Assembly: GCA_021234155.1 (NCBI GenBank) | Contig: JAJEKV010000019.1 | Span: 3,758,356 to 3,822,355, forward strand | Direction: 5' to 3' | Source of the DNA: Isoetes taiwanensis | Lineage: Eukaryota; Streptophyta; Lycopodiopsida; Isoetales; Isoetaceae | DNA: 64,000 bases | Shown here: piece after piece, positions 1 to 48,146 of the stretch | Layout: each line of letters opens with the position of its first letter | How positions within the stretch are numbered: position 1 is the first letter of the stretch | Made by a program: the position numbers and the translations under genes | The notes under the pieces: generated by a model | Database searches by the model: none | Told to the model about the DNA's origin: nothing | Seen by the model: the letters and a program-made list of their open reading frames with translations, nothing else

Positions 1-330
1 TCTCTTCTTCACTCTATCAAACTGTTCATTGGATGGTTAGCTTATTTTTTGCTTCATAGTGAACTCGATATGCTTGTTGATTTTGACATGACTAACGGTT
101 TCTTAATGTTTTTAGATCTGATTCAAGCCATATTCGAGTTGGGATGTGGCTTCATGCCTATGGACGAATTTTTAACATTATTTCTTGCTTCTTCAATTTA
201 TCAAGCTGTCATGATCTGGTTCAAGCTGCATTCGAATTGGGGTCGTGGCTTTAAGATTATGGACGAATTGTTTTAACATTTTTCTTGCTTCTTCACTCTA
301 TCAAGCTGTTCATGATCATCATTGGGAGTT
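1..330. repeat. Diverged ~100-bp tandem repeat
   Basis: Two to three diverged units of about 100 bp are visible. Each carries a TTCTTGCTTCTTCA-like block, TATCAAGCTGT, GATCTGGTTCAAGC or GATTCAAGCC, and GGACGAATT(G)TTTTAACAT. Units start near 118 and 218, with a partial unit at the left edge. There is no convincing coding potential; the 75-codon open frame across it simply follows the repeat. The array may continue to the left of the window. Confidence 0.6.
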
Positions 331-1009
331 TGCAGTTGTTATGTGGAGACTGTTTTTTTTTTATTTATTTATTTATTTATTTTAATTGAGAGAGAGAATG
401 AAGTTTTTTAATTATTACATAATGGTTGAGACACATCATGCAGTTGATGGTGCCTTCAAACTTAAATAGTTTTAGATTGTTTACTGAACTATAGATATAG
501 AAGTAATAGAAACAAAGTATCTACTAGAAAATTGTTGACCCCATTCAAAATTTTGAACATTAGGGATCCGTTCACTAAGCTTGAGATATGAGTAGCAGGA
601 TGAAAGCTCCTTCATATACAATTCTTCTTGCCTGTGATTGACATGTAAAGATACTGCAGAGCCACTAAATCTGTGCATGAAGCAGAGAGAGAAATTAGAA
701 ATTATAGGATTCAAGGAAGTGGAAGTGATCACGGATTTATGGGAATTTGATTGTTTTCCCAATCAACTAGCTCTAGCAGTCTCAATGAATTGCATGTGGC
801 CATTAAGTGGATCAGTGTTCTAAAACAATCTGCTCTTTCCCTGTGATAATAATAACTCTCTTTGTAAAATTCAAACTGTGCATCTGTCGTATCCTTGCTA
901 TATCTATTGAGAAACCAAAACAGTGTATGCATTAGATGAGTTCCCTTGTAGAAATCTTCAACCCATTGTATTTTTTTCCTGGTATCTCACTCTTTTTTTG
1001 CATTAATTT
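331..1009. other. Non-coding, no recognisable feature
   Basis: AT-rich sequence with a short (TTTA)n run at about 359-381. Open frames are short, overlap on both strands and match no family I know. Nothing else is seen. Confidence 0.5.
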
Positions 1010-1855
1010 TCCTTTCACAGTCCCAGTCCAAAGACTGTAATCATGATTGAATTGAAACCTATCTGCCCGAATACATGGTTGTTTTGCATAGAGTATTCTT
1101 CTGCCATGTCAAACTGGAGATAAAGTTTGTGTTTGCAATTCCTTAGGTAATCTAGCATCAAAGATATCAGTGTTAGCAAATTCCTCATGACATTTGACTT
1201 TAAAACAATTGAATGGGCCATTAAATTCACCCAACAGATTCCACGTATCATCAAATTTATCTGCATCGTATTTATTTTTATGAGCTGTGGCAACCAATTC
1301 AATATCATAAATAACTTGAAGCTTAATCCACACAATTGAGATATTATGACCTCCATGAATGCATCTAGTTCTGTGCTTCCAGATATTCCACATGACAATG
1401 TAACAAAGGCTATTCTTATATGGATCATCATTTATTAGAAATTAAACAATACTCAAAGGGTCTATGAAAGTCAAAGTTGATTTGAGTCCAATCCCAAAGA
1501 TTATTGATTTTAGGGCACATAAAAATATGATGCATGGTTTCCAAGGAATTACAACCAAGAGGGCAAATCTGAGTGATGTTGGAATCAACTCTGGAATATA
1601 ATTTATGAATAAGATCCATACAAGGGATGCTTTTATTTGCCACTAACCAGATGAAGAAAGAAATCTTAGGAGCACAATAGGAATTCCAGATATTCTTAAA
1701 CAACCTTGTCTCAGTATCAGAATTGATATTCCAATATTTGCTGGCTTTAGAGGGAAATTGGCCCTGAGATAAGAAAGCATAAATGCTGGAGACTTTATGA
1801 ACATTTTTATTATTGCTGGACCTTTCAATATTGCAGATCATAGTTGTAGACACAC
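1010..1855 (-). mobile_element. Plant L1-type LINE remnant, zinc-binding C-terminal end
   Basis: On the minus strand a broken frame (about 1,853 to 1,428) reads as the RT zinc-binding domain (zf-RVT) of angiosperm-style L1 LINEs. It has the APKISFFIWLVANKSIPC helix block, then CPLGC, ETMHHIFMCP and the following NNLWDW. After a frame change near 1,430, the segment at 1,393-1,109 continues with WNIWKHRTRCIHGG, the usual tail after that domain. RT and endonuclease are absent, so this is a 5'-truncated fossil. It differs clearly from the LINE family filling the rest of the window. It lies just downstream of receptor-kinase copy A. Confidence 0.8.
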
Positions 1856-2458
1856 AAGGATTATTGTCAAATGTTGTATGAATGACACACTTGTGTTGCT
1901 CCTAGTCCATTATTTATCTAGATGGTTTTCCCCGAAAACCCAAAAGGGCAGGGTTTTTATTCTAGTTCATAAATCTCTGATCTTATTAAAACCCTTAGTG
2001 ATTGTCTAGTTCCAAGGTTTTGGCTTTATAATTTTGTAGCCAATCATTTCTACTACTATACTATTGTACCTTGTTTTTTAATGCTCAATAAGAAAGCCAC
2101 TTCACTTAAATGTTGTTGTTTGTTTTGCTATACCCCAACAATAGCTTGATGGAAGAACAATATATTCCAAGCAAGAGTTCGTTGTTGCATACCATTGTTT
2201 AATGTTCTGTAATGTACTCTAAGGAAGAGACTGTCATTGTCTCCATTTTGTGGTCATTCTTTATGCAACATATATATCGGCTAGATTAAAATAAAAAAGA
2301 GTTATCTATTTGTAATCAATGCCTTTCAAATTAGGCTAATATAAGGAGTTAGATTTTTCAAACCATTAAAGTCTTTCTTGTTCAATTCAACCTTAGCACG
2401 TGGCTTCAATATGTCAATGAAATCCCATTTCAATTATAAATCATTGCACATGAGAAAT
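1856..2458. other. 3' flank of receptor-kinase copy A
   Basis: No gene is recognised. The stretch 1,918-2,015 contains GGTTTTCC-CCGAAAACC followed by CAGGGTTTTTA. This resembles the first hairpin of the LINE 3' tails elsewhere in the window and may be a worn solo tail. The rest is AT-rich, and the terminator/polyadenylation region of copy A should be here. Confidence 0.4.
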
Positions 2459-38796
<36,338 letters not shown>

Positions 38797-39280
38797 CTGC
38801 ATAAACAATTATAATAATATATTTATTATTGCAACTATATTATCAGTCAGTTGATTGTGAATTACACTTGTAGAGAAGTAAGGTTAAAAAATAATGGAAG
38901 AGATGCAGCTACATCAAATTATGGCCATTTCTTAAACGCACATTTTTCCCATAAGTACCATAATAGCCCTAGAGTCCATTATCACTTCCTTAAGAGTTAC
39001 CCATGGGAAGTTTGGAGTTTTAACTCATAGTGCATTAAGCTTTTAGGTGGCTATTAAGCAAGTTGAATTCAAAGAATATTCATTAAATATGTTTATTGAA
39101 GTGCAAAAGAATACAAGGTTGGTAGGTCGATCCCATTTACACAAGAAATACTTAATGCCACGCCACCAAGCGGAATTACCAATAATCGCAATTTGAGATT
39201 CTCGTGAATATATATGAATTTTGCATGAATGTTGAGGATTTCATAGAAGAACAATACAAGAAGAAATAAGAAAACTCCGC

Positions 39281-39570
39281 AGTATTAGTAGCGTTGCCTC
39301 CGGTACATGTAACTCCATTAACCTTTACATGGATCGGTCTTGGTTCCATGAATCAAATTAAAATTGTTGGCCAGAGCCTTTTTTTTTTTTATGGCAAGCA
39401 ATGCATCGGTTTGCAAGGGAAAAACATAAAAAGGAAAAAAGAGAACAAATCAGCGCCATCATCGTGTAACCCAACTAAGGTGCAGAGCTTACCTTCAACA
39501 TTTGCATTACAAAGAAATTGTTATAACCCCAAACAAGAGGGGCAAAGTAGAGGATGCCCATTTTGCTCAT
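39281..39570 (-). pseudogene. Copy A signal-peptide and LRRNT exons, decayed
   Basis: The signal-peptide exon (39493-39570) reads MSKMGILYFAPLVWGYNN. It aligns with copy B (MRNMGALYFALLFGAM) but has three single-base insertions, so the hydrophobic core and exon phase differ. The LRRNT exon (39281-39410) aligns with copy B exon 59608-59740 but has lost the acceptor (GCAA for GCAG) and the donor (GCGGAG for GTGAGT). It contains a 12-base A run and has frame changes and TAA codons. The cysteine cap is therefore gone. Either A is a pseudogene at its 5' end, or transcription now starts elsewhere. Confidence 0.78.
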
Positions 39571-40435
39571 AATGACAATCATATGTAAATCATACAACAA
39601 AAAACGCGGCGGAAAAGAAGATGCAATATTAGCTTTCTTAAGCGTTTCAAGTACAAAAGCCTTTTGGTAGAAGGAGCAGATCTTACTACTTTATCGACGT
39701 TTGGACCATATAGGTCGTGAATGCATTGGGCCCTTGTCTAACACGTTTGTGATAGATATTTGGTATTAATTTCCTCTTCTAGTCATGAGTTAATGTGGCG
39801 GCATTTACTATCTAGAACATAATTTTTTTTGCTTTATGCTCGTTCACGGTAGGTGATAATAATAATAGTGATGCTATTTTTATTCCAAAGAATAAGGCAT
39901 TCAAAGAGATCGTGGAAATTGTGAAAAACTCGTATGGTGAAGTAAAATTTCCTCCAATTTATTCCAAATGCTATTATATTCACCTTCTAGCCAATTAATA
40001 ATTGATTCCATCCTTGTCATGTATTTCTCTCAGTAAAGATTGAATAAAATCTAGTTTGTACCCCTCCATATACATTATTATATTGATAGCTTGTTTTGTC
40101 ACAACAACACGATTGTTTCTTAATAGCACTTACAAACTTAACAACCTGAATTGTTAAATTATTCAAATAATGGTGTATATGTCCATTTTGATTCAAAGAT
40201 TTGTTTGATGAGGAAATGTAACCATTGACATTGATCGAAGTTGCCTTCCCACTTCATTAAGCAAGTGGAAGAAATAACACATCCCTTAAGAAATAATAAA
40301 TAGAACTAGTAGACATGAGACTTGGCTGTAACTATCTAGAATATGTAGGGATGATACGGTATAGCATGTATTATTAAACATGCTATACTCATGAGTTGAC
40401 ATGTTTGCCAACTCATTCTTGATAGTCCATTAAGA
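39571..40435. promoter_or_regulatory. Upstream region of copy A, duplicated in copy B
   Basis: Blocks shared with the region upstream of copy B show that the duplication included the promoter side: AGATATTTGGTATT at 39,754 and 60,098, TAGTTTGTAYYCCTCC at about 40,052 and 60,554, and ACCATTGACATTG at about 40,221 and 60,735. No confident TATA box or start site is called. Confidence 0.5.
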
Positions 40436-40609
40436 GTAACGTGTGTGCTCGACAATGCTAGGAATAAATATTTCAACGTGTATATAGTGCTTCACTCGTC
40501 TTTCTGGGGCATCTTATTGTTCTTACACGGCTAGATGAGATATGTACATTTTTTAATTTCTATTTTTGATTAATAAACTTTGTTTTGTCCTTCAAAAAAA
40601 AAAAATGAT
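40436..40609 (+). mobile_element. LINE subfamily 3 tail
   Basis: TTGATTAATAAACTTTGTTTTG, TCCTTC and a 12-base A run at 40,593-40,604 match the tail at 19,430-19,476. No coding part. Confidence 0.5.
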
Positions 40610-41045
40610 GGAACAATGTGAGATGCAAAGTAAAAAGACTCATTTACTAATATTGTCTTTTAGCATCTTCAGATATTTATTTATTTATTTATTTTGCCGT
40701 ATTTCTTTTCTAATTAGCATTAACGGAAGCTCACTCACGAGTGCATTGAGAACTTGCTTATGTCGGGAACATAGACCAAGTTTTGCAAGTATTCATGTCA
40801 TCTAATTTAGGTCGAGAGCTTTATTTTTTTAACCGGCTAGTTTATCATTTTTTCCTTACCGATATGACTATTATTAGATAGTATTCTAGTTGTCAAAAAA
40901 ATAGTCCTCTATTCTATTCAATTCATATTTTGGTATGCAAAAAGATGATCACGAAGGCACATGGGATTCGTGAAGAAAAGTCGATGCGTGCTTTTAGTTT
41001 GGCTAAGTTCAAAATAATATCTAGCAAAGGCATCTTTTATTTGTT
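40610..41045. other. Unassigned intergenic sequence
   Basis: AT-rich, with (TTTA)n at about 40,677-40,693. Nothing recognised. Confidence 0.4.
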
Positions 41046-44000
41046 ATTCTTCCTGCCCAATATAGTGCATCCAGAGACCCCACTGCCTTTGGAAGTCAGC
41101 GCACGGAATAATATTGAGCTAGGCTCCAACATTTGCCTGACATTGCCATAGCCCAACCAACTGCCTCTTGGCCTTGCCTAGCCTGGCCACAGCCCTGCCA
41201 CAGCCTGCCTAACCCTGCCAGACCTGACAAGCCCCTGCCATAGCCTATCTAAACCTTGCTTGGCGTGCCATACCCCAAGTCATAGCCCCGAGAAGCGGTG
41301 TGTCGGACTCACCTAGCGGGTGAACTTTCTGAGACCACAACACCCCACCTCGGGCAAACCCGGCCGCGACCTGGCCCGACCTCCGAGTAGAGCACACTGG
41401 GAAAACCAAGAAGGGCCAACAAAGGAGGCGGCCCGTCGCGGGCAATAATGGGCAAGGGGAGACATCCTCCATGAAGAAGGAGGCTGGGCCAAGGCCACGG
41501 CCCGTAGGCCGGTGACGGAAGTTGCACTTTCCGAGGCCAGCTTGATCCCTCCATTAGCGGAGACAGCAGGCGCCATCAAAGGCGGGGTTGAGGCTAATAG
41601 TGCGCGTGCGAACTGGAAACGGAGATGGAGTACGCAACATCCCGTGTTGCGCGAGGCGGTTGGTGATAGCAAAACAACGATCGAGTTGGAGACCCAAAGC
41701 ACCGGTGGGCGACGGCATAAAGCAGTGCACTCCCGAGAGCGGCAAAGGTGGCCAGTGCTTTCGCGGAACATGCGGAGCTCAGCGTGGATACCACTGGACA
41801 CTGCGAGCGGGGCGGGGACCGGGCGGCACGCCCGGACACTTACAATCCGTCTCGGCTCCCCATCGAGGGTCGATGAGGCCAATGCCATGGCAGCGGCCCA
41901 CAGGCCACACTCAATTGGAAGTTGAGGAAGCTACGCGCTGCAAGGCGGGGGTTGCAGGCATGGAAGTTAACCAGGCAGCGAAGCCCGCCGGAGAAAGGAT
42001 TTGTACGGGGCCAGGAAATCAGGAGCTCCGTCTGTCATTGCCCAGCAAGGCAAAGGGCTTCGAGGCGGGCGCATGAGCGATTAAGTGGCAGCACGCAGCG
42101 GGAGATGGCAAAGGCGGGGCCAAAGCCTTGCAAGAGCTGAGCTCGGACTTGAGGAACAGAAACGAAGCCGCACAATTCAGTAGCTGTGGACATGGACCTC
42201 ATCTTCCTTATGGAGACATGGGAACACCCAGGCCATAGGCTGCCCGTCTGCCGGTGCCCGGCATTTTTAGGTGTTCAATGGTTGTACAGGGAGACGTGGG
42301 CACGGTGGGGTTGCCTGCTACTACCGGGTAGCCTTGGCACATTTGGTTTCCCTCCACAAGACCGACAGACATAACCGCTACTTGTGGGTCCGGGTGCACC
42401 ACGCTGGCGGAGATCCTCTCTTCCTAGCTACTTGCTACTTTCCCCATGCAGAGAGTCCCTTCTATCACAGCCACCCAGAGGTGGACAGGATGGACCCGTA
42501 TGTCGATCTATATGATGACATACAACAGCACAAGCGGATGGGCAGAGTCATGCTCCTTGGAGACTTCAATGCGCGGACAGGGGTGGAACATGCCATGCGG
42601 CTGGACCCCCTCGCGGATGATGTGCTGCAGTTGCGTCCCCACGCCAGAGACCACGCCACAGGGGCAGACAGGTGCTTTGGGAGACCTCCCCCACACCAGA
42701 GATCAGAGGCCGCAACCTTTCCGCGTAACAGATGGTTTGATGCTGAGTGTAAGGGCATAAGCGCACACTTTCCGTCTCATCGTGGATCGGGACCGCGAGC
42801 TCCGGGCCACCGACCATTCCGCGCCTTCCTCAAAGGAAACAACGACAAAAGGTACGGCAAGGCACCAAGAATGCTCGGCCTACTAGAAGCCCACGAGAAC
42901 TTTCGGCATAGAATTTACTCTGCTGAGGGCAGCGCGACCCTACGAGGGAACATCGGCGGTGCAATGGGAGCAGTACCTACCAACGGTGGCCAGAACCATC
43001 ATGGTCCATTTCGGTGTTTTACCAAAGGCTGTCTTGCGACCATTCTCGAACGCGTGGGTAACGGATGCGGGCGGCGGAAGTCGGGGCACTCACCCGAGGC
43101 GGGGCTTAGGCCAGACATTCGACCATTGATCACATCTTCACACTCGGGGCCACGGTTGAGGGGGCGAGGCAGGTGGGAGGACTGTCTTCTTTGTTTTGTG
43201 GACTTTGCAAAGCTTTCGACCACGGTGCCAGGGAAAAGTTGTGGGCGGATTGCACCATCACGGGGGCTCTATGGATCGGTAAAGCGCGATTAATGCCGGT
43301 ATCTGAGAGTTACCGCGGGCATGCAACGGAAGGGCGGTCATTTGCAGCAACATTGGAGTTAGGCAAGGTTGTCCTCTCTCACCCACCCTCTTTGGACTTT
43401 ACATTGACCGGTTAGGCGGCGCTTGCCAATGGGGGCGGTATCTGATTCTTGCACCAGGTCATCAGGCAACTCATCTATCGCGGATGATGTGGACCTCTTG
43501 GCCCATACACGCGGAGGGCATGCGAGGCACACCTAGATGCCACTGGACACATTTTGCCGAGGCGGCGGACATGTGTCAACACGGCCAAGACTAAGGTGGT
43601 CCTCATATCCTCCTCCCGTCATCAGCCTCCGGCTCTATTATCGAGGCGGATGGTAGAGGTCACACCCGGCTACAAGTACACAGGGGTGGAATTTAAAATC
43701 CTCGATGTATTGGGATGCATCCATTAGCCTTGGTGTATGCCCGGGTTGGAAAAAGTATGCATAATGCAAAACAATAGTCCGCAGAGGCGGTATGGGTAGG
43801 GCCACGGTCACATTTGTTCCAGGCACTAGTGGAGCCGGTTCTTACGTATGGAATTCGAGGTGTGGGGCCCGGTGGTGTCTTTGGCGACTTGGAGCGACTT
43901 AGAGCAGATCGAAGCCATTTTTGGTGGGCGCAGGGTCAAGCCCTCGATTCCATATCGGATCTTGTTGCGGGGAGGCGAGTTCATGTCCCTGCGGCATGCG

Positions 44001-44800
44001 ACCCTCGATATTGTTTATTTCGAGGAAGGTGGCGGCATGGGTGACACTTTCGGCGTCCTCTTGGCTACGGCGTGGCGATAGAGGCCATAGCGACTTCGGG
44101 GGCTTGTTGGAAGGACAAAGAGAGCCCGGTGGGCTGGTATTTGGAGCGTAGATGCACATAGAGTGCGTCGAGGTGCACCACAGGGCCATTGGGGATGGTG
44201 AGGGTACTTGGACTCTTGTTTCTGAAGCTCACAGGACCACCATGCTCGGAGCGGTAAAGATGGCACACACTACAAACAACATAAACCCCCCACCGGTTCG
44301 AGGCCGCGGCTCTACACGTTCTCGATTGCCCATGAAGAAGCGCGGGGATCATCAGCGTCCATTGAGCAGGGGCCCACCATCTTCGGCAGAGATGGATTCG
44401 ATTGGGTTGGAAGCGCCCGGGGCAGGCTTTGTCGGTGTTGCCGGTGGGGGTTGTTGAGGATGAAAGCCATGCCTTCGATTTGTCGGCCTATAGTCGGTCG
44501 GGCTCGCTCACGTTCTCTTGGTGCAACACAGTGCTTTACCCGCGAGGGAGTTACTTTCGATGCAGCCGTCGATTCGATCCTTGGCTCTTACCTCCGGGGA
44601 GGTTTTGGATCTGCGGACTCACCTCGTCGGGCACCTACATGAGGTGGCGGGAATTCGTAATATATGTATATTTATCAAAGTTGCCGGTGAGTTGTTTGTC
44701 GCGGCGGTTTTTCCCTCACGGGGAGGTTTAATCCGGGTAGCAATGGAGCTTCTAGGCAGGTGTAATTGGGTCCCATAGGCGATTGGCCTCGGACGATGAA
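41046..44800 (+). mobile_element. GC-rich divergent LINE, near full length, dead
   Basis: Base composition jumps from AT-rich to strongly GC-rich. A 5' part with CCTGCCA/AGCCTGGCC repeats (41,130-41,280) and an ORF1-like GC-rich block precede the endonuclease: MDLIFLMETWEHP at 42,189, then GRRGHGGVACYYRVALAHL, LATCYFPHAESPFY, RVMLLGDFNART. RT is frame-broken: FVDFAKLSTTV (43,196), GVRQGCPLSPTLFGLYIDR (43,357 on), ADDVDLLA. Post-RT: YKYTGVEF, LVEPVLTYG. The zinc domain is worn (VVEDESHAFDL). The 3' end CCCATAGGCGATTGGCCTCGGACGATG is the family hairpin, followed by (TTCC)n at 44,806-44,823. It lies between copies B and A. Confidence 0.85.
42186..42760 (+). pseudogene. GC-rich LINE endonuclease remnant
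   Basis: MDMDLIFLMETWE holds the catalytic Glu of APE-type endonucleases. After a frame change, the stretch 42,271-42,600 reads TGRRGHGGVACYYR, LWVRVHHAG, LATCYFPHAES, DPYVDLYDDIQQHK and MLLGDFNART (catalytic Asp/Asn). The SDH end is missing. The sequence then passes to the linker NRWFDAECK. It matches copies C1 and F1 in motif order, with GC-rich codon choice. Confidence 0.8.
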
Positions 44801-46540
44801 AGAACCTTCCTTCCTTCCTTCCTTACAACTAATGCCATTACTTAAGGAGTGTAGCTTCTGGCGTAGCTTTCCTATCACATCCTATATAATAGAGCTTTAG
44901 CATAACAAAGATTTAGATGATGCATTAAAATATGTGCTAGCGGTAAAATTCTACTAAAGATTAAGCTCTTCTTGCGTCTTGTTTTTTTTCTTTTTTTTTT
45001 TAAGTCCCTTCCAATAAATATGACTAGTCATTTTGCAGTTTTGCAAGTTCTTTATTTTGAACTTGTGTTATTTGCCTTCAAACTGCTTGGATTTGTAGTT
45101 TGGATTCAAAATGTTTTGATTTTCTAGAAAATTACTATTCATGTAATCTAGTTTGTTCGATTATGGTCAAATAGCTTGCATTCTAATCTCAATACCCAAA
45201 CGGGTTTTCCAATGACAATGGAGGATCTACTCACATTATAGAATTGATCGTCTACCTTATGATGCGTATAGGGAAGGCACATCTAAGGTTTATATTAGGG
45301 GCCTTACCTTGGGTATGTGGAAAAGCTTCTTGAATCTGAAGTAAGAAATTTCTTAGTTCCATTGAAGAACATTTAAGTGGAGTGTAATTCCTAAATGGGA
45401 GTAAAGAACCCAAGTCGAACCTGAGTCGACATAGTCAGGAGTTAGCACTTATTCTTAGGGGGCGTCTTTCATTGTCGGCCGAACACTGTCCAAGTTACAA
45501 GAAATGCCCCTGTATGGGTCTACTCAATGGTCTTCCATGGGGTCTATTCAGAATGAGACCATTGCCGAGGGAGTGTAGAATAGACATGGAATATTAGAAG
45601 TTCTATGGAATGATTACCTGATCAAATCGAGGCTCCTGCAATACCGCATAACATGGAATGTTTTCAGCTAGAAAACACGGTCTTCACATGCTTGAAAACA
45701 TAGTCTTCACAAAAAAATCAATTTTGGCATATGGAGCATCTATTTTTATGACCTCTAATAGTTTTTGGCAACGTTATTGTCGGTTATTCTACAAGAAATT
45801 TATCACGGCGACGTCATTTCTTTAGTTCCAACCCTGTGTAGTTGTATTTGCATAAGTTCAAGACATCGTTTAGTAATCATTTTCCATCTGCATGCATTGG
45901 TGGACAAAAATTTGCAAATTCATAATCGACATGCCTCCGAAATCTTGCAATGATAGGCGTTGCTTGAATGGAAAACAATTGTCAAGTGATAAATGTCATC
46001 TACCTGTGCAAATGAAGACGAAAATTAATCTTGTTAAGGAAAGTAAAGGAAAAACTCCTACATATGCTCTGAATATGACCTTTACCATATAACCTGTCTT
46101 GTCAACTTACATATTTTTAAACATAGACCTAATAGAGTCTCCTTTCATTATAGAAATTCATCAATAATAGTAAATAATGACTAATCGCTTACTTTGAATG
46201 TATACTTGTGGTAACAAACAATGAAACATTGTGCTTTTGCAGCAATATTTTATGTTACAATTTTTAACTCCCCTTCTTGTTATTACTTTTTTCTTTTTAT
46301 CTCCATCCCTCTCTAGCAGTCCTCTCTGCTCACCCACCCTTTCTCTATATAGGGTTTCTGCTCGCTTGCCCCCTCTCTCCCTCTAGAAGTTTTTTACCCC
46401 ATGCGCTCTCTCCAAAGGTGGTTCATAGGTCCATTGAATCCTAGAATTCAATTCTAAACACAAACGTTGTCCTATAACACATTTGCCACATTCTTTCTTG
46501 CCCCTTTCTCTCACTCTCACTCCCCTTTGCTTTGATTCAT
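44801..46540. other. Unassigned intergenic sequence
   Basis: Apart from (CCTT)n at 44,806-44,823 and T-rich runs near 44,990, no feature is recognised. CTATATAGGGTTTCTG at about 46,344, in a CT-rich context, resembles the pyrimidine-rich 5' leaders seen before LINE ORF1s here (26.2 kb), but no coding region follows. Confidence 0.4.
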
Positions 46541-46765
46541 CTTTGAGTCCTAAAAAGCAATATTGGGGTGGTATTGCTTCCTTGTAAGAATCAAAATTCC
46601 TTTGGTCTTTGGTTTTCTAAATATTTGGTGAGAGAAATAATTCTTGAGGTGGTTTGTAGGTCATTTTTTAAATATTGAGTTAGAGCTAGCTTTTTTTTTT
46701 TAGTATTGGGGAAATGGGAAGGCAAGCTCAAAACAAAGGAGGTCGGATGTATTGCACTCTTCAGT
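46541..46765 (+). repeat. Dispersed repeat shared with 54.3 kb
   Basis: GAGTCCTAAAAAGCAAT, GGGGTGGTATTGCTTCC, a TCTAAATATTTGG block and GGCAAGCTCAAAACAAAGGA, then CGGATGTA, recur in the same order at 54,300-54,480. No coding content recognised. Confidence 0.55.
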
Positions 46766-47955
46766 GGCGGCTTGTGGAGATTGGGCGATGTTTTCTGACA
46801 AAAAGGCGGATGTGCGTGTGGAGATTGGGCGATGTTTTTCTGACAAAAGGCGGATGTTGATCGATTCGCGGGTTCCATAGCATCTGAGAGAGAAGTCGGG
46901 ATTTTCTTTGGAAGTGATTATTTTTGCACTAACAAAAGCTTTGGAAGGGGACTTGTTTGATCGGACTTTTCATTATCTTCATCATCTGTGAGCACAAGAT
47001 GGCGGTTGAGCGGCGGCTTAGAACCCACCTCTTAATTGACTATGTCCCAAGTAGGAGGTCTAGAAAATGGATGGTTTGAAATTGGTTATTTGGCTGCAAG
47101 GATATCAACTTGAAGACAAGGCAAACCTTTGTTTTTGGGGAGTGGCGTGCCTTGCCTTATTGGCTAAGGCCAATAAAAAGGCAAATTAGGTTCTCTCTAA
47201 TGGTAGCACTGCTATAAAGCGGCGGATCGACTAAAAGTGTTCGGATCGAGCTATTCTAGCTCGGGTTTGCTTCTGCAAAAGGCCCATAAGCCTTTCTCAA
47301 GTTAATCTTGGCCCTAATGGCCCTATAAGCGGATCAGGGGGGCGTTTTTGGGAAACTGCGGTTTTCTTTTGGCAAAAATTTGTTGAAGCAATCCGCCTTG
47401 TCGATGCTTTGGTCTTGTCTTTGCTAGGGGTTTTGACCCATTCGCGAATTGATTGGGAATCAATTCAACTGTTCTAAGCTACTTCATTATTTGATGTTAG
47501 CTTAAAAAGGCGTTCGGATTCTTGGAGTGTTTTACATTTGCTCTTAAGCAATGCGCTCACTGCGGTATCAAGTTCTCGTGTTAGAAATTAACTTTGGGGC
47601 TTGAGGTTGATCTTAAGGGATCGATGGCGATGATGCGTGGGGAACTCACGGGAGCTCACGGTTGAGGGAGGGGAATTCTAGGTAGCGATCGGACCTACTT
47701 ATTGTAGGTTTAGGGTTTGGTATAATATATGGTTATTTGGTAGAACATCTAAGAAAGTGTTACATGAAAATATGACTTACTTCGTCTTGAATTCATACTA
47801 CTAGAGGTAGGACCATTTGCTTGTTGGACCATTTGCTTGTTGGCATAACAAATGAGGTTATGAATTTATGAAAGCCTCTAGACCTGTACAACAACTTACC
47901 CTAGTAAGACGTCATAAAAAAAACACCCAAGTTTATCTGAACAATCACTATTCTT
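46766..47955. other. Unassigned intergenic sequence
   Basis: It contains a small duplication, GGAGATTGGGCGATGTTTT with CTGACAAAAAGGCGGATG (about 46,778-46,812 and 46,820-46,857). GGCGG words are frequent up to 47,560. No gene recognised. Confidence 0.4.
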
Positions 47956-47960
47956 TCAGG

Positions 47961-48146
47961 AGACCGACCTTATTCGCCCTCCCCACCAAAAAACATGCCA
48001 AAAAACAGATAGTCGGCAGAAAAACAGAAGAAAACAGAAAAAACATTGCCGAAAAATATTTAAACCATTGAAAAACATGCCAAAAACAGGGGCAAAAATT
48101 TTTCCGGCATATTTTCCGGTGAGGCGGATTGAATAAGGACGGCTAC
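47961..48146. mobile_element. Possible MITE, ~186 bp
   Basis: The left end CCGACCTTATTCGCCCTCCC pairs with the right end read in reverse (CCGTCCTTATTCAATCCGCC). The inverted repeats are about 22 bp with two small gaps or mismatches. The A-rich interior contains two CATGCCAAAAA(A)CAG copies. No clear target duplication. Confidence 0.45.

Noticed and set aside
39294-39572. Plus-strand 92-codon frame
   Set aside because: It is the antisense shadow of copy A's decayed LRRNT and signal-peptide exons.
41313-41888. 191-codon minus-strand frame in the GC-rich block
   Set aside because: High GC lowers stop frequency in all frames. It is antisense to a decayed LINE 5' region and has no recognisable domain.
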